This document shows positions 46,464-56,326 of a stretch of DNA of 64,000 nt, in pieces; the first letter of the stretch is position 1, and every line of letters starts with the position of its first letter. The stretch spans positions 558,001 to 622,000 of the forward strand of contig NZ_NRRR01000001.1 in assembly GCF_016583765.1 (NCBI RefSeq), read 5' to 3'. Below the pieces are notes generated by a model. That model was not told the DNA's origin. It worked only from the letters and a program-made list of their open reading frames with translations, and made no database searches. Both the position numbers and the translations under genes were made by a program. This DNA is from Chromatium weissei (GTDB lineage Bacteria; Pseudomonadota; Gammaproteobacteria; Chromatiales; Chromatiaceae).

Positions 46464-49234
46464 TTTGAGGACTCTGAATTGTCGGTAGGCAGCAGATGTA
46501 AAGCTGTTTCAAAATCGATATTCATTAACGCTTGTGTGATTTTGCGCACGCGTTCTGGCAGTAATACCTTTGCAAATTCCGCTTCGTGTGCTTCCCATAA
46601 TGCAATGGCATCGCCGTCGCAATCATTTAATAATTCGCGTAAATGCGATAAACAATTCGGTAAACGTTCATGCGGCGCATTCACTGGCAATTCTTGTGTC
46701 GTGGTCAATTGATTCAAATGCGTTTGCAACATGATTAAAAGCGGTTGTAATTCAGCCAACAATGGCGGCAATGCTATTCGCGCTGTATTTGCATCACGAT
46801 TGCGACACGCAGTTTCTAATGTTCGCGCCAAGGGTTGCACGTGCAATGCGCCAATTGTGCCCGTCAAACCTGCAAGTGTGTGTGACCAGCGTTCCGCCGT
46901 TGCCCAATCCTCCGCTGCAAATAGCGCGTCAATGGTCTCCGCTGCATTTTTGAATTCATTGGCAAAATTGGCGAGCAGTTGCGCATAAATCTGAATGTTT
47001 CCGCCAACATGCCGCAATCCAACACTGGTGTCCAAATCGGCAATGTTTGGCAGTGGCGTATTCATCAATACGGGAGTTAGTTCTGATGAAGCCGTTCGAG
47101 CAGTCGGTGCTTGATAATGCCGTGCCAACATTGCGTACAGTGCGGCGGGTTCAATCGGTTTGCTGAGATGTTCAGTCATTCCGAGCGCCAAACATCGTTC
47201 TCGCTCTTCAATCAGCGCATGAGCGGTCATGGCAATAATCGGCAGAGTGCTGTAACACGCATGGTCGCGCAGCCGCCGAGTCGCTTCATAACCGTCCATC
47301 ACCGGCATTTGAATATCCATTAGAACCGCGTGATAGTGCGTCGGTGAATGCGCGGTAATTTGGTCAAGTGCCTCCTGACCGTGATTGGCAATGTCAACGA
47401 TAACGCCTTGACTTTCCAATAATTCCAATGCCAATTGCTGATTGATCGGATGATCTTCAACCAACAAGACGCGCATTTCTGCCAAGTTCACCATTCCGAC
47501 AGCAGGCATCTCCAGCGCCAAAGCGGCGGCATCACCAACATCAAAATATGCCGTAAAGGTGAAACAGGAGCCTACGTTGGCTTGACTGGTTACCTGAATG
47601 TCGCCACCCATTAACGCAATCAGCCGTTTACAAATCGCCAGCCCCAATCCCGTGCCACCGAAACGCCGCGTGGTTGAACCATCCGCCTGCGTGAATTCCT
47701 GAAACAATCCCGCAATTTGCGCATCAGTCAAACCGATGCCAGTGTCATGCACACTGAAACGCAGCGTGCAGCCGCTGTTATTTCGCGCCACGGTAGTGAC
47801 GGTCAACTGAACACTGCCGTGCTCGGTGAACTTGACCGCGTTTGAGAGCAGATTGTTGAGCACCTGACCGAGTCGCAGCGCATCGCCGCGCAGCACGCCC
47901 GCCACTTCGCTCATGTCAGAATCAACCACATTCAAAATCAATGCGATGCCTTTTTCTTCCGCCCGCTGACGCAGCAGCGCCAGCGCGTTATCGAGCACAT
48001 TCATCAAACGAAAGTTCGTCTGCTCTAACTCCAATTTACCCGCTTCAACTTTAGAAAAATCCAGAATGTCGTTGATGATGCCGAGCAGCGATTGCGCTGC
48101 CGTGTGAACCTTGTGAATGTAATTCTGCTGGCGCGGAGTCAATGCAGTTTGTAATGCCAGATAACTCATGCCGATGATGGCATTCATCGGTGTGCGAATT
48201 TCGTGGCTCATGTTGGCGAGAAATATCGATTTGGCGCGAGTGGCGTTTTCTGCCTGCTGCCGTGCTGCTTCCAATTCACGTTGCACCGCAGCACGAGTCA
48301 ACAATTCATGCTCAATGGATTGCGCCATGCCGTCAAAGGTTGCACCCAGGGCGCACAGTTCTGCGACACCGAGCATCTGGCGCTGTTGTTCGAAAGTGGT
48401 TGTGATCACGCGAGTGGAATAATCACCGTTCGCTAAACGGCGCGCCGCTTCGCTAAGACGATGAATCGGCAGCAGCACTTGCCGTCGAATCATCTGCGAG
48501 GTCAATAACACCAGCAAAATCGTTCCCGCCATAAACACCAGCGACAACATGATGAGCTGACTTTGGCGCTGAGTGGCGACCTCGGTTTCCTCGTGTGTGC
48601 GCTGATCGGTCAGCGTGATGAGCGCCAGCACTGCCGTCGATAAATCTGCCTTCAACGCGTTGTACTCCGCGCCGTGTACCAACTTGCTGGCAAAATCCAA
48701 ACGGGGCGCTCCATCAGAAACGAAATCGGCTTTTTCTGGATCGTACAAGCCTTGCGTGGCCGCAAAGGCAATCTGTTCGATGCGATTCATTGCTTCAGTG
48801 GCTGCCAGTACGCGATTGAGTGCGTTGAATTCATTCGAACTAAATCCACGCGAAGTCATACGCTCCGCCAGCGAAGAGTGAATACCCGTTTCAGGCAACT
48901 GATGTGCGCAGCGTCCGGCAATCACTTCATCCCAATAGGTCGTCGAGTTGAATGCAGCAGGAAGCGGTTTTTCACCACGTCGAATGCTGATGATGTCGTA
49001 GTAATAAAATAGATAGCGCGGTTCACCCGTCACGGTGTAAGCCCGCACGAAACGCACGAGCTGTTCGGTTTCCTGTTGTAAATCGTAGGTCAGCGCGAGC
49101 GCCTGTTGGCGATGCGCTTGAGTCGCAAGCAAGCTGTCATGCGCCTGCGCCATTAAAAATAATAAAAAGCCATTGGCGGTGAGCGCCAACAGCACGAGTA
49201 CAGAAAACCAACCGGAAATGTTGCGCAGTTTCAT
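46460..49234 (-). CDS. Hybrid sensor histidine kinase (HAMP-HisKA-HATPase-REC-HPt)
   Basis: A 924-residue inner-membrane kinase. One membrane helix lies at about 10-30, then a periplasmic sensor region (about 30-225) and a second helix (about 230-252). After these come HAMP (to about 310), HisKA with [15 protein letters not shown] (about 345), HATPase_c with the N, G1 (DTGIGL) and G2 ([11 protein letters not shown]) boxes, and a receiver domain (about 605-720; [13 protein letters not shown]). A C-terminal HPt domain has its His in WSHTLAGL (about 805). This is a complete phosphorelay on one chain. It ends by overlapping the HD-GYP regulator start (ATGA) and is divergent from the porin/binding-protein pair. 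Confidence 0.94.
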   Translation of the reverse strand: MKLRNISGWFSVLVLLALTANGFLLFLMAQAHDSLLATQAHRQQALALTYDLQQETEQLVRFVRAYTVTGEPRYLFYYYDIISIRRGEKPLPAAFNSTTYWDEVIAGRCAHQLPETGIHSSLAERMTSRGFSSNEFNALNRVLAATEAMNRIEQIAFAATQGLYDPEKADFVSDGAPRLDFASKLVHGAEYNALKADLSTAVLALITLTDQRTHEETEVATQRQSQLIMLSLVFMAGTILLVLLTSQMIRRQVLLPIHRLSEAARRLANGDYSTRVITTTFEQQRQMLGVAELCALGATFDGMAQSIEHELLTRAAVQRELEAARQQAENATRAKSIFLANMSHEIRTPMNAIIGMSYLALQTALTPRQQNYIHKVHTAAQSLLGIINDILDFSKVEAGKLELEQTNFRLMNVLDNALALLRQRAEEKGIALILNVVDSDMSEVAGVLRGDALRLGQVLNNLLSNAVKFTEHGSVQLTVTTVARNNSGCTLRFSVHDTGIGLTDAQIAGLFQEFTQADGSTTRRFGGTGLGLAICKRLIALMGGDIQVTSQANVGSCFTFTAYFDVGDAAALALEMPAVGMVNLAEMRVLLVEDHPINQQLALELLESQGVIVDIANHGQEALDQITAHSPTHYHAVLMDIQMPVMDGYEATRRLRDHACYSTLPIIAMTAHALIEERERCLALGMTEHLSKPIEPAALYAMLARHYQAPTARTASSELTPVLMNTPLPNIADLDTSVGLRHVGGNIQIYAQLLANFANEFKNAAETIDALFAAEDWATAERWSHTLAGLTGTIGALHVQPLARTLETACRNRDANTARIALPPLLAELQPLLIMLQTHLNQLTTTQELPVNAPHERLPNCLSHLRELLNDCDGDAIALWEAHEAEFAKVLLPERVRKITQALMNIDFETALHLLPTDNSESSK

Positions 49235-49288
49235 TGCGGTATTTTTCGCTATTTAATACGTTGGTGGCAGCATTTTTAGGATAACAAC

Positions 49289-50581
49289 ATGCTTAAACAC
49301 CTTGAATTCGTTTTGGTCACACTGTTGACAACCGCTGTCAGCACTGCAACTGCAACGGATTTTTCATTATCAGGTTATGGCACGCTCGGTTACGTTAAAT
49401 CAGATCGACCGTATAAACTTCAACGCTTTATTGATGATCGCGGCACCTTCGCACGTGACAGTTTATTTGGCGTGCAATTAGATACAAAATTTAATGTGCA
49501 TTGGAGCACCACCATTCAAGCGCAAATCTCACCTGCTGACGATGACGATAATCGCTGGAATGCAACATTATCATGGGCATTTTTATCGTGGCGACCGAAT
49601 GATGATTGGTTAGTACGAATAGGAAAAATGCGCTTACCGGGGTATCTCAATTCAGAAAACAAAGATGTCGGTTGGACCTTTGATTATGCCCGTCTACCAA
49701 TTGAAGTCTATTCAACTTCACCGACGGTTGATTTCACCGGCGCTTCAATCAATAAAACGTGGGGATTAACGCGTGGTGATTTAAATCTTGAATTGTTTTG
49801 GGGTGGTGCGGATACTGCGTGGCGCTATTCACTGCGCGATAACATTCCTGAATATGTCAATGCCGGCGCATACTTCAATCCCATTCGAGTCGAAATGAAA
49901 GGAATCGTGCTTTCATATCGAGAGCAAGACAATCTATTTCTTTTCAGTTTTTATAAACCATCTGTTGCACAACGCACTGATGAACAACAATGGGTTTATC
50001 ACCTTCCATTGGTCAGTCCATTTCCCGGCATTCGTTATTACGCAATACGACCAGAATTGGCACTAGGAACAGAAATTCCCAGCGGACGCACCGAAGATTT
50101 TTCAGTGGCTATTGTGGCTACAGATATTGATCTTGGTCACGATATTCGATTTTCTGCGGAATACGTCAGACGGCTTGTTAAATACGCAGAAGATGGCATC
50201 AATAGCAACGGTGGTTACGCCTCATTACGCAAGAGAATTGGCAAATGGACACCTTATCTTTATTACGCTTGGTTACGCTCCGAAGATAATGCACTCGATT
50301 TAAATCTAGCACTTAATCATTCTTCTATTCCCAAATGGCTTCCCAATGCGTCGTTAATTAATCTTTCTCAACGTGCGGCTGCTGATATTTTTATTGCTTA
50401 CGATCAAACGACTTGGGCATTCGGCGCATCCTATGCACTCACGCAAACCAGTAAACTCAAATTAGAATGGTCACGCACGCACATTGGTATGTCATCTAGT
50501 TTTATAGATGTTCCTCTCAGCGGTGACGTGAGTGATCAAGACGTTAATCTGTTTTCCTTGTCTTACAACTTTGTTTTTTAA
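49289..50581 (+). CDS. Outer-membrane porin-like beta-barrel protein
   Basis: A 430-residue exported protein with an N-terminal signal peptide (LEFVLVTLLTTAVSTATA, cleaved near residue 22). The mature part starts FSLSGYGTLGYV and ends with alternating residues and a terminal Phe (SLSYNFVF), the usual BAM-recognised beta-signal. Alternating hydrophobic strands with many aromatic residues run throughout, typical of a 16-strand-class porin or uncharacterised OmpL-like barrel. Substrate unknown. It starts 54 bp from the divergent hybrid kinase and is followed after 12 bp by a binding-protein-like gene, so the pair may be part of the same sensory or uptake system. Confidence 0.75.
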   Translation: MLKHLEFVLVTLLTTAVSTATATDFSLSGYGTLGYVKSDRPYKLQRFIDDRGTFARDSLFGVQLDTKFNVHWSTTIQAQISPADDDDNRWNATLSWAFLSWRPNDDWLVRIGKMRLPGYLNSENKDVGWTFDYARLPIEVYSTSPTVDFTGASINKTWGLTRGDLNLELFWGGADTAWRYSLRDNIPEYVNAGAYFNPIRVEMKGIVLSYREQDNLFLFSFYKPSVAQRTDEQQWVYHLPLVSPFPGIRYYAIRPELALGTEIPSGRTEDFSVAIVATDIDLGHDIRFSAEYVRRLVKYAEDGINSNGGYASLRKRIGKWTPYLYYAWLRSEDNALDLNLALNHSSIPKWLPNASLINLSQRAAADIFIAYDQTTWAFGASYALTQTSKLKLEWSRTHIGMSSSFIDVPLSGDVSDQDVNLFSLSYNFVF

Positions 50582-50593
50582 GGGAATAAAGAC

Positions 50594-51004
50594 ATGAACG
50601 ATAGATTAATTGCACTTCTACTCATTGCCTGCGTTATCAGTCAAGCCGATGCTGAAAACGTATTGATTATTGGTAATCCAAGCCTACCCAAATTAGATCG
50701 CGTCACGATTGAAAAACTCTTTACTGGGCGCGTCATTGAAATTAACGGTCAACCGGCAATTGTGGTTAATGCCGCTCCCGGCAGTTCAATACGTCGGCAG
50801 TTTTTGGCAAGTTTTCTCACTAAAGATGAAGATCAGTATTTGGCTTATTGGACGGTGCGGCGTTTTATTGGTAAAGGCACTCCACCGCAAGAGCTTGCGA
50901 CCAGCCGTGAGATTATTGAGTTTGTGAAATCTCAACCCGGTGGTATTGGCTATATCAGCGCCGCTGATCGCACACCAGAACTCAATGTTTTAATTGAAAA
51001 GTGA
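50594..51004 (+). CDS. Small periplasmic PstS-like substrate-binding protein
   Basis: A 136-residue protein with a signal peptide (about 1-20, cut after ADA). The mature part resembles one half of the PstS-type phosphate-binding fold: KLDRVTIEKLFTGRVIEINGQP, SSIRRQFLASFL and QPGGIGYISAAD. It is much shorter than transport PstS (about 300 or more residues), and no permease or ATPase genes are nearby, so it is more likely a sensory or accessory binding protein. It shares an operon with the porin and diverges from the hybrid kinase, whose periplasmic domain it might contact; that link is inference. Confidence 0.75.
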   Translation: MNDRLIALLLIACVISQADAENVLIIGNPSLPKLDRVTIEKLFTGRVIEINGQPAIVVNAAPGSSIRRQFLASFLTKDEDQYLAYWTVRRFIGKGTPPQELATSREIIEFVKSQPGGIGYISAADRTPELNVLIEK

Positions 51005-51076
51005 AGCGTAAGCATTGATCAATTTCAGCTGTTTTGTCAGCAAACGGTCAGGATCAATTAACGTAAACTCAATTGT

Positions 51077-51412
51077 ATGATCAAGTTATATCAACGCCGT
51101 CTCTTCATCTTCATCGCCGCAGTGTTGAGCACTAGCAGCGTTGCTGATCATCGCGCCCGCAGCGGCGATGCGGCACACGATCACGCTCGTCACGCACTGG
51201 AACGCGGTGAAGTACGCCCTATTGCCGAGATTCTGGCGCGAGTCGCCGAGACCGTGCCCGGCGAGGTGATCGGCGTTGAATTTGAGCGCCAGCATCGGCA
51301 TGAACAATCGGTATGGATTTATGAAATCAAAGTATTAGCGGTCGATGGGCAACGGCGCGAAGTGGAAGTTGATGCCGCAACCGGGCGCATTCTGAACGTG
51401 GAGGATGATTAA
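51077..51412 (+). CDS. PepSY domain protein
   Basis: A 111-residue exported protein: signal peptide (about 1-23, cut near SSVA-D), a His/Ala-rich spacer, then one PepSY domain with VPGEVIGVEFERQ, WIYEIKVL and EVDAATGRILNVEDD. PepSY domains are small periplasmic modules thought to inhibit proteases or modulate sensors. It lies 2 bp before a response regulator gene and upstream of its kinase. PepSY proteins are a common third member of PhoPQ-like two-component operons, so it probably modulates the kinase's sensor domain. Confidence 0.87.
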   Translation: MIKLYQRRLFIFIAAVLSTSSVADHRARSGDAAHDHARHALERGEVRPIAEILARVAETVPGEVIGVEFERQHRHEQSVWIYEIKVLAVDGQRREVEVDAATGRILNVEDD

Positions 51413-51414
51413 CG

Positions 51415-52077
51415 ATGCGCATTCTGCTCGTGGAAGACGATGATCGCGTGGCGCAAGGCGTTACTGCGGCGCTGACGGCGGGTGGTTTTGTCGTGGATCA
51501 CACGCGTGACGGCGAAACCGCGTGGTTTCAGGGCGACACCGAAAATTATGCCGCCGCAATTCTCGATCTCGGTTTACCGGGTTTAGACGGATTGTCGGTG
51601 CTGCGCAAATGGCGAGCAGCTGGATCGCGGCTGCCGGTGCTGATTCTCACGGCGCGTGGCGATTGGAGCGAGCGGGTCGAAGGTATCGATGCTGGCGCGG
51701 ATGACTATTTGCCCAAACCGTTTCGAATGGAGGAATTGCTGGCGCGACTGCGGGCGCTGGTGCGGCGAGCAGCCGGACAAGCGACGGCGGTTTTAGTCAA
51801 TGGCCAATTGACGCTCGACACACGGCGAATGACGGTCAGTGTGGACGGAATGCCGGTGCATTTAGCGCCGCAGGAATATCGGTTGGTGAGTTATCTCATG
51901 CAGCACGCCGGACGCGTGATTTCCCAACTTGAATTGACCGAGCAGTTGTATGCGCAGGATTTTGAACGTGATTCCAATGCCGTCGAAGTGCTGGTTGGAC
52001 GCGTGCGGCGCAAACTCGGTGCTGATGTGATTCAGACCCGACGTGGTTTTGGTTATTTAATTGAATTAGAAACTTAA
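51415..52077 (+). CDS. OmpR/PhoP family response regulator
   Basis: A 220-residue DNA-binding regulator. The receiver domain (1-115) has LLVEDDDRVAQG, phosphoacceptor Asp in AAILDLGLPGLDG, the Thr in LILTARGD and the Lys in LPKPF. The winged-helix effector (about 125-218) has VHLAPQEYRLVSYLMQHAGRVISQLEL and the wing TRRGFGYLI. Its cognate kinase is almost certainly the gene at 52591, now separated from it by a toxin-antitoxin pair. Confidence 0.95.
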   Translation: MRILLVEDDDRVAQGVTAALTAGGFVVDHTRDGETAWFQGDTENYAAAILDLGLPGLDGLSVLRKWRAAGSRLPVLILTARGDWSERVEGIDAGADDYLPKPFRMEELLARLRALVRRAAGQATAVLVNGQLTLDTRRMTVSVDGMPVHLAPQEYRLVSYLMQHAGRVISQLELTEQLYAQDFERDSNAVEVLVGRVRRKLGADVIQTRRGFGYLIELET

Positions 52078-52133
52078 ATTCTTTTTAGAAAGCAGTTAAA
52101 GTGATGTTTTAAGCAATCAATTGGAGAAACAAA

Positions 52134-52334
52134 ATGATTACAGCAGAAACAGTGCAACAAGCAATAAAACAATTACCACCACCGGAATTGATTAAATTTC
52201 GCTGCTGGTATGCTCAATTCGATGCTGATGCTTGGGATATGCAAATTGAAACCGATGCGGCGGCTGGCAAACTAGATGCGCTGGCAGCGGAAGCACTGGC
52301 TGAATATCACAACGGTCAGGCATTAGAATTGTGA
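52134..52334 (+). CDS. Antitoxin-like protein of a ParE/RelE module
   Basis: A 66-residue acidic protein. The pattern ITAETVQQAIKQLPPPELIKFRCWYAQFDADAWDxQIExD.xAGKLDALAAEALAEY matches small antitoxins found directly before RelE/ParE-type toxins. AGAAAC-rich sequence with GGAG lies just upstream of its ATG. It overlaps the toxin start (GTGA), a typical coupling. It sits 57 bp after the response regulator gene and is more AT-rich than the flanking two-component genes. Confidence 0.8.
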   Translation: MITAETVQQAIKQLPPPELIKFRCWYAQFDADAWDMQIETDAAAGKLDALAAEALAEYHNGQALEL

Positions 52335-52591
52335 AACATTTTGCTTCGCGCAAATTTTGGCATCGTTTTCAAGCATTGCCGAATGAAGTAAAAAAAATTG
52401 CATGGAGTAGTTATGAATTACTCAAAAAGAATCCAGCACATCCATCACTTCAGTTTAAATTTGTTTGCTCAGGGCGATTCAGAAGCGTTCGAGTAGGCTT
52501 ACATTACAGAGCACTAGGTATTCCTGTACTAGAAGGTACTCAATGGTTTTGGATTGGAAGCCATTCGGAATACGATCAGATCATTCGCTAA
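52331..52591 (+). CDS. RelE/ParE family toxin
   Basis: An 86-residue basic protein with the RelE/ParE fold pattern: FWHRFQALPNEVKKIAWSSYELLKKNPAHPSLQFK, then FRSVRVGLHYRALG and the family-ending WFWIGSHSEYDQII. It may cleave mRNA or inhibit gyrase; the target cannot be told. It starts at GTG overlapping the antitoxin stop. Its own TAA overlaps the kinase ATG by one base (TAATG), so the module is stitched into the two-component operon by translational coupling on its right. Confidence 0.87.
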   Translation: MKHFASRKFWHRFQALPNEVKKIAWSSYELLKKNPAHPSLQFKFVCSGRFRSVRVGLHYRALGIPVLEGTQWFWIGSHSEYDQIIR

Positions 52592-53949
52592 TGCACCATC
52601 GCTCGTTGCGTCTTCGCCTTTGGATCGGCGCAATTGTCTCCATCAGCATCGCGCTCACCGTCGCCGGATTCGGACTGGTGACGCTGTTTGAACGCCACGT
52701 CGAACGGCGCATCGGAGCCGAATTGCGGCTGCAACTCAATCAACTCGCCGCTGCGGTCAGCATCGCCGCTGACGGCAGCGTCATTCTCAGCACCGAACCC
52801 GCTGATTCGCGTTTTGCCCAGCCGTTGAGCGGGCTGTATTGGCAAATCGACAGCACCACTCAGTTAGGACTGCTGCGCTCGCGCTCGCTGTGGGATGAGG
52901 TGATCGCGTTGCCGCCCGATTCGCTCGAACTCAACGGTATTCACGCCCACGTTCTCGCCGGTCCTGCACATCAACAACTGCTCGTTCGCGAGCGCCATCT
53001 GCATTTGCAAACCAGCGGTCAACCGCTGCAACTGCGGCTGGCAGTCGGATTGAATCGCGCCGAATTGACCGCTGCTCGCGCCGAATTCGCAGCCGACATG
53101 CGACCCTATCTCGGTGTGATCATCGTCGTGCTGCTGCTCGCCACGCTGGTGCAAATTCAAACTGGACTTGCGCCACTGGAAACGGTGCGGCGCGGAGTTG
53201 GCGCGATTCGCTTCGGACAATCGCCGCTGCTCACCGATCACTATCCGTCAGAGGTGATGCCGCTGGTGAATGAAATGAACGCGCTGCTCGTTGCCCGCAG
53301 TCAAGCCATTGAACGCGCTCGCGTGTGGACGGCTGATCTGGCGCACGGTTTGAAAACTCCACTCACGGCGCTGGCGGCAGATGCGCAGCGGCTGCGGGAA
53401 CAGGGCAATGCGGCGCTGGCGGATGATTTGGAACATTTGGCGGCAGCAATGCGACGGCGCGTTGATCGTGAATTGATTCGCGCTCGGGTGCGCTCCGGCA
53501 CGGAACAACACGAAGCGCAAACCGAAGTTGGTGCGGCGGTGGCGCGACTGCTGCGGGTGGTGCAGCGCACTCCAGATGGTGAACGCGTCAATTGGCACAT
53601 CGACATTCCAACGGCACTGTGGGCGGCGCTGCGGTCGGATGATTTACTGGAATTGCTGGGCAATCTGCTGGAAAACGCGGCGAAATGGGCGCGCTCAAAC
53701 GTGTGGATCACGGTCACTGTCAATGACACGCAGTTGGACATTGCAGTCAGCGATGATGGCGTTGGCGTTGCTGTTCCACAGTTGCAGCGCCTCGGTGAAC
53801 GTGGCTTGCGTCTCGATCAAAATACGGAAGGCAGCGGATTGGGTTTGGCGATTGTCCGCGACATCGTCGATGCCTATGGCGGTGCGGTGCAGTTTTTTGT
53901 AGCGGATTGTGGCGGATTGTTGGTGCGGGTGCGGCTGCCGAAATGTTGA
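52591..53949 (+). CDS. Sensor histidine kinase, PhoQ/QseC-like
   Basis: A 452-residue inner-membrane kinase. Membrane helix 1 is at about 9-32 and helix 2 at about 173-195, with a periplasmic sensor between them. A HAMP-like linker follows. The HisKA motif is WTADLAHGLKTPLTAL (about 250), and HATPase_c has LLGNLLENAAKWA (N box), SDDGVGV and GSGLGLAIVRDI. The partner is the OmpR-type regulator at 51415. The real start is ATG 52591, overlapping the toxin stop; an open frame continues upstream to 52465 but runs through the toxin gene. Confidence 0.92.
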   Translation: MHHRSLRLRLWIGAIVSISIALTVAGFGLVTLFERHVERRIGAELRLQLNQLAAAVSIAADGSVILSTEPADSRFAQPLSGLYWQIDSTTQLGLLRSRSLWDEVIALPPDSLELNGIHAHVLAGPAHQQLLVRERHLHLQTSGQPLQLRLAVGLNRAELTAARAEFAADMRPYLGVIIVVLLLATLVQIQTGLAPLETVRRGVGAIRFGQSPLLTDHYPSEVMPLVNEMNALLVARSQAIERARVWTADLAHGLKTPLTALAADAQRLREQGNAALADDLEHLAAAMRRRVDRELIRARVRSGTEQHEAQTEVGAAVARLLRVVQRTPDGERVNWHIDIPTALWAALRSDDLLELLGNLLENAAKWARSNVWITVTVNDTQLDIAVSDDGVGVAVPQLQRLGERGLRLDQNTEGSGLGLAIVRDIVDAYGGAVQFFVADCGGLLVRVRLPKC

Positions 53950-53976
53950 ATTTGCAGCAGCCTTTTTGAATGCAAT

Positions 53977-54873
53977 TCAACGCATTGAATAGCGCGCCAG
54001 CCCGTTTGATTCACTTTGCCACGCGACATTGCTGTTCAAATAAGGCATGGGATTGAGCGGACGGTCATTGTTCAATACTTCAAAATGCACATGCGGACCC
54101 GTTGCCGTTCCTGTTGCGCCCACAGTGGCAATTTTGTCGCCTTGCAGCACCCGTTGACCTTCTTCAACCAAATTTTTCGTATTGTGGGCGTAACGCGTCA
54201 CCAATCCGTTGTCGTGACGAATATCCACTACGCGCCCGTAGCCGCTGCGCACTCCGCTGTAAATCACCACGCCATTCGCCACGCTAACAATCGGTGTGCC
54301 GCGTGCACTGGCAATATCCACACCTTCATGAAACATGCGCACATGTCTCGTCGGATGTATTCGATAGCCAAAAGGCGATGAAATGTAGCCGGAGCGCACC
54401 GGCCAGCTCGATGGTGTTGCGGCGGCATTCAGTTCCTTGTCTACCAACAGCTCGTCGAGCACATCGAGTTTGCGCTGCCGGTCGACCAGCGCATCGACCA
54501 CGCCACCGAGTTCAGCGGCCAGTTCTTTAATCGTGTAATCGCGTACGCGCACGCGCTCTGCGCCACCCTGCGGCGGTGAATGCGCGAAATCAAATTCTGT
54601 TGGGTCAAGATTGGCCATTCTGACCAACCGTTCGCCCAGCGCATTGAGTCGCAACAGCTCGGCCTGCATATTCGCCAGCCGCACCGCCATTGCGTTCACA
54701 TCTTCATTTTCGACGGCATCCGCCGCCAAGATTTCGCCAGCATCCGTGTCAGCATCGGTGTAATAACCGATCCAAAAACCTAAACCTGCACCGCTGACGG
54801 TGAGGAAGAACACGGCCAAAAGCACGACAAAGGCCGATCCGCGAGCGTGTGTGTTGCGATCGTGGTGGTACAT
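53977..54873 (-). CDS. M23 family metallopeptidase
   Basis: A 298-residue murein endopeptidase-type protein with one N-terminal membrane anchor (about 12-36) and a periplasmic coiled-coil segment (about 50-150). Its C-terminal LytM/M23 domain has FHEGVDIA (H-x3-D zinc ligands) and GPHVHFEV (H-x-H). All catalytic residues are present, so it probably cuts peptide cross-links or activates amidases during growth or division. ATG 54873 is chosen with a GAGAGA-type site; longer frames run into the divergent DUF721 gene. Its place beside lpxC and DUF721 is common in beta- and gammaproteobacteria, usually with secA beyond. Confidence 0.9.
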   Translation of the reverse strand: MYHHDRNTHARGSAFVVLLAVFFLTVSGAGLGFWIGYYTDADTDAGEILAADAVENEDVNAMAVRLANMQAELLRLNALGERLVRMANLDPTEFDFAHSPPQGGAERVRVRDYTIKELAAELGGVVDALVDRQRKLDVLDELLVDKELNAAATPSSWPVRSGYISSPFGYRIHPTRHVRMFHEGVDIASARGTPIVSVANGVVIYSGVRSGYGRVVDIRHDNGLVTRYAHNTKNLVEEGQRVLQGDKIATVGATGTATGPHVHFEVLNNDRPLNPMPYLNSNVAWQSESNGLARYSMR

Positions 54874-54926
54874 TTGTTTCTCTCTCTTGGTCAATCGTGG
54901 AACAGAAGTGATTGTAGGCACAATCA

Positions 54927-55388
54927 ATGAATACCCAAGCATCGCCAATTGGCGATTTATTACAAAAAAACCCACTCATTCAACAAGTTATTAAGCAGCG
55001 CCAGCGAGATGTCGCGTTTCTGGCAACCGTGCGCGAGTTGTTACCGTTCGCCATGCAATTGCACTGCGTCGATGTCAAGCAGCAGGGAACCCATTTGACG
55101 CTGTATCTCGATTCGCCAGCGTGGTTAACCCGACTGCGATTTATGGCTGTTGATCTTGCTGCAGCTCTGGCGGAGCACGGAATTCGCGTGGTGACGGGTC
55201 GCATTCGATTGAATACGCCGCTGGTGGCAGAAACGCGTGCACTGACACGCTCGGCTCCGCGCATCACGGCAACTGCCGCTACCCATTTGCGAGCGGCAGC
55301 GGAGATCGAGACTGATGCCGAATTGCGTGCATTATTCATGCGGTTAGCGAGTCATCATGTGGCTGCATTTGCAACCTCAGCAGACTGA
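54927..55388 (+). CDS. DUF721 (DciA-like) protein
   Basis: A 153-residue basic protein of the DUF721 family, which includes DciA, the ancestral loader of the DnaB replicative helicase. The core is LATVRELLPFAMQLHCVDVKQQGTHLTLYLDSPAWLTRLRFM. The C-terminal half is Ala/Arg/Thr-rich and probably disordered. It is convergent with lpxC, with one base between stops, and divergent from the M23 gene. Helicase loading is known for the family; it is inferred here. Confidence 0.85.
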   Translation: MNTQASPIGDLLQKNPLIQQVIKQRQRDVAFLATVRELLPFAMQLHCVDVKQQGTHLTLYLDSPAWLTRLRFMAVDLAAALAEHGIRVVTGRIRLNTPLVAETRALTRSAPRITATAATHLRAAAEIETDAELRALFMRLASHHVAAFATSAD

Positions 55389-55389
55389 T

Positions 55390-56301
55390 TTAGAGCGCGG
55401 GAACCGGTTGGGCGTAACAAATCGGCGCGGCAGCGGAATCTTCAAATGACACGGCTTCCCACGCGGATTCTTCAGCAACCAACGCTCGCAACAGCGCGTT
55501 GTTCAGCGCATGTCCTGATTTATGCGCGGTGAATGCGCCAATCAGCGTGTGACCGAGCAGATACAGATCGCCAATTGCATCGAGAATCTTGTGTTTTACA
55601 AACTCGTCGTCATAACGCAGCCCCTCATCATTGAGAATGCGATATTCATCGACGACTACGGCATTATCCAAACTGCCACCGAGTGCGAGTTGATGCTGGC
55701 GCAGGTGTTCGATGTCGCGCAAAAAACCGAAGGTACGGGCACGACTCACTTCGCGGACGAAAGATGCAGTGGAAAAATCAACGGTGGCGCGATTGGCGCG
55801 AGCAGTAAACGCGGGATGATCGAAATCAATTGAAAAATCAACACGAAAGCCGTTATACGGCGTGAATCGTGCAAACTTATCTCCATCGCGCACTTCAATC
55901 GGTTGTTTGATGCGAATAAAGCGTTTCAGGCGATTTTGTTCTTCAATTCCCGCCGATTGCAGCAGAAACACGAAGGGCGCGGCGCTGCCGTCCATGATCG
56001 GCACTTCTGCTCCGCCAACATCGACGTAAGCGTTATCAATGCCCAGCCCAGCAAAGGCGGACAACAGATGCTCAACGGTGGAGATGCGCACGGTATCGCG
56101 GGATAACGTGGTGGAAAGGCGAGTGTCCGCAACATTAAACGGTGTCGCTTTAATTTCGACGGGCGTATTCAGATCAACACGCCGAAAGATAATGCCGGTA
56201 TCTGGGGCTGCAGGACGCAGCGTTAATTCGATTTTCGCGCCGGTATGCAATCCAATGCCGGTCGTTCCAACCATTGTTTTCAAGGTACGTTGCCTAAGCA
56301 T
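55390..56301 (-). CDS. lpxC: UDP-3-O-acyl-N-acetylglucosamine deacetylase
   Basis: Zinc enzyme catalysing the committed step of lipid A synthesis. It has 303 residues, the family length. Zinc ligands are His in [10 protein letters not shown] (about 79), then [12 protein letters not shown] (His and Asp); the catalytic His is in [10 protein letters not shown]. The start is ATG 56301 (MLRQRTLK, aligning with the family MIKQRTLK); the frame runs five codons further up without support. It follows ftsZ after 247 bp that contain a strongly structured leader. Confidence 0.97.
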   Translation of the reverse strand: MLRQRTLKTMVGTTGIGLHTGAKIELTLRPAAPDTGIIFRRVDLNTPVEIKATPFNVADTRLSTTLSRDTVRISTVEHLLSAFAGLGIDNAYVDVGGAEVPIMDGSAAPFVFLLQSAGIEEQNRLKRFIRIKQPIEVRDGDKFARFTPYNGFRVDFSIDFDHPAFTARANRATVDFSTASFVREVSRARTFGFLRDIEHLRQHQLALGGSLDNAVVVDEYRILNDEGLRYDDEFVKHKILDAIGDLYLLGHTLIGAFTAHKSGHALNNALLRALVAEESAWEAVSFEDSAAAPICYAQPVPAL

Positions 56302-56326
56302 CGTTCGGGTCTCCATCGCGGTCCAC

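Noticed and set aside
52465..52590. A longer kinase frame starting inside the toxin gene
   Set aside because: The extra residues are out-of-frame toxin DNA; the ATG overlapping the toxin stop is followed directly by a typical N-terminal membrane helix.
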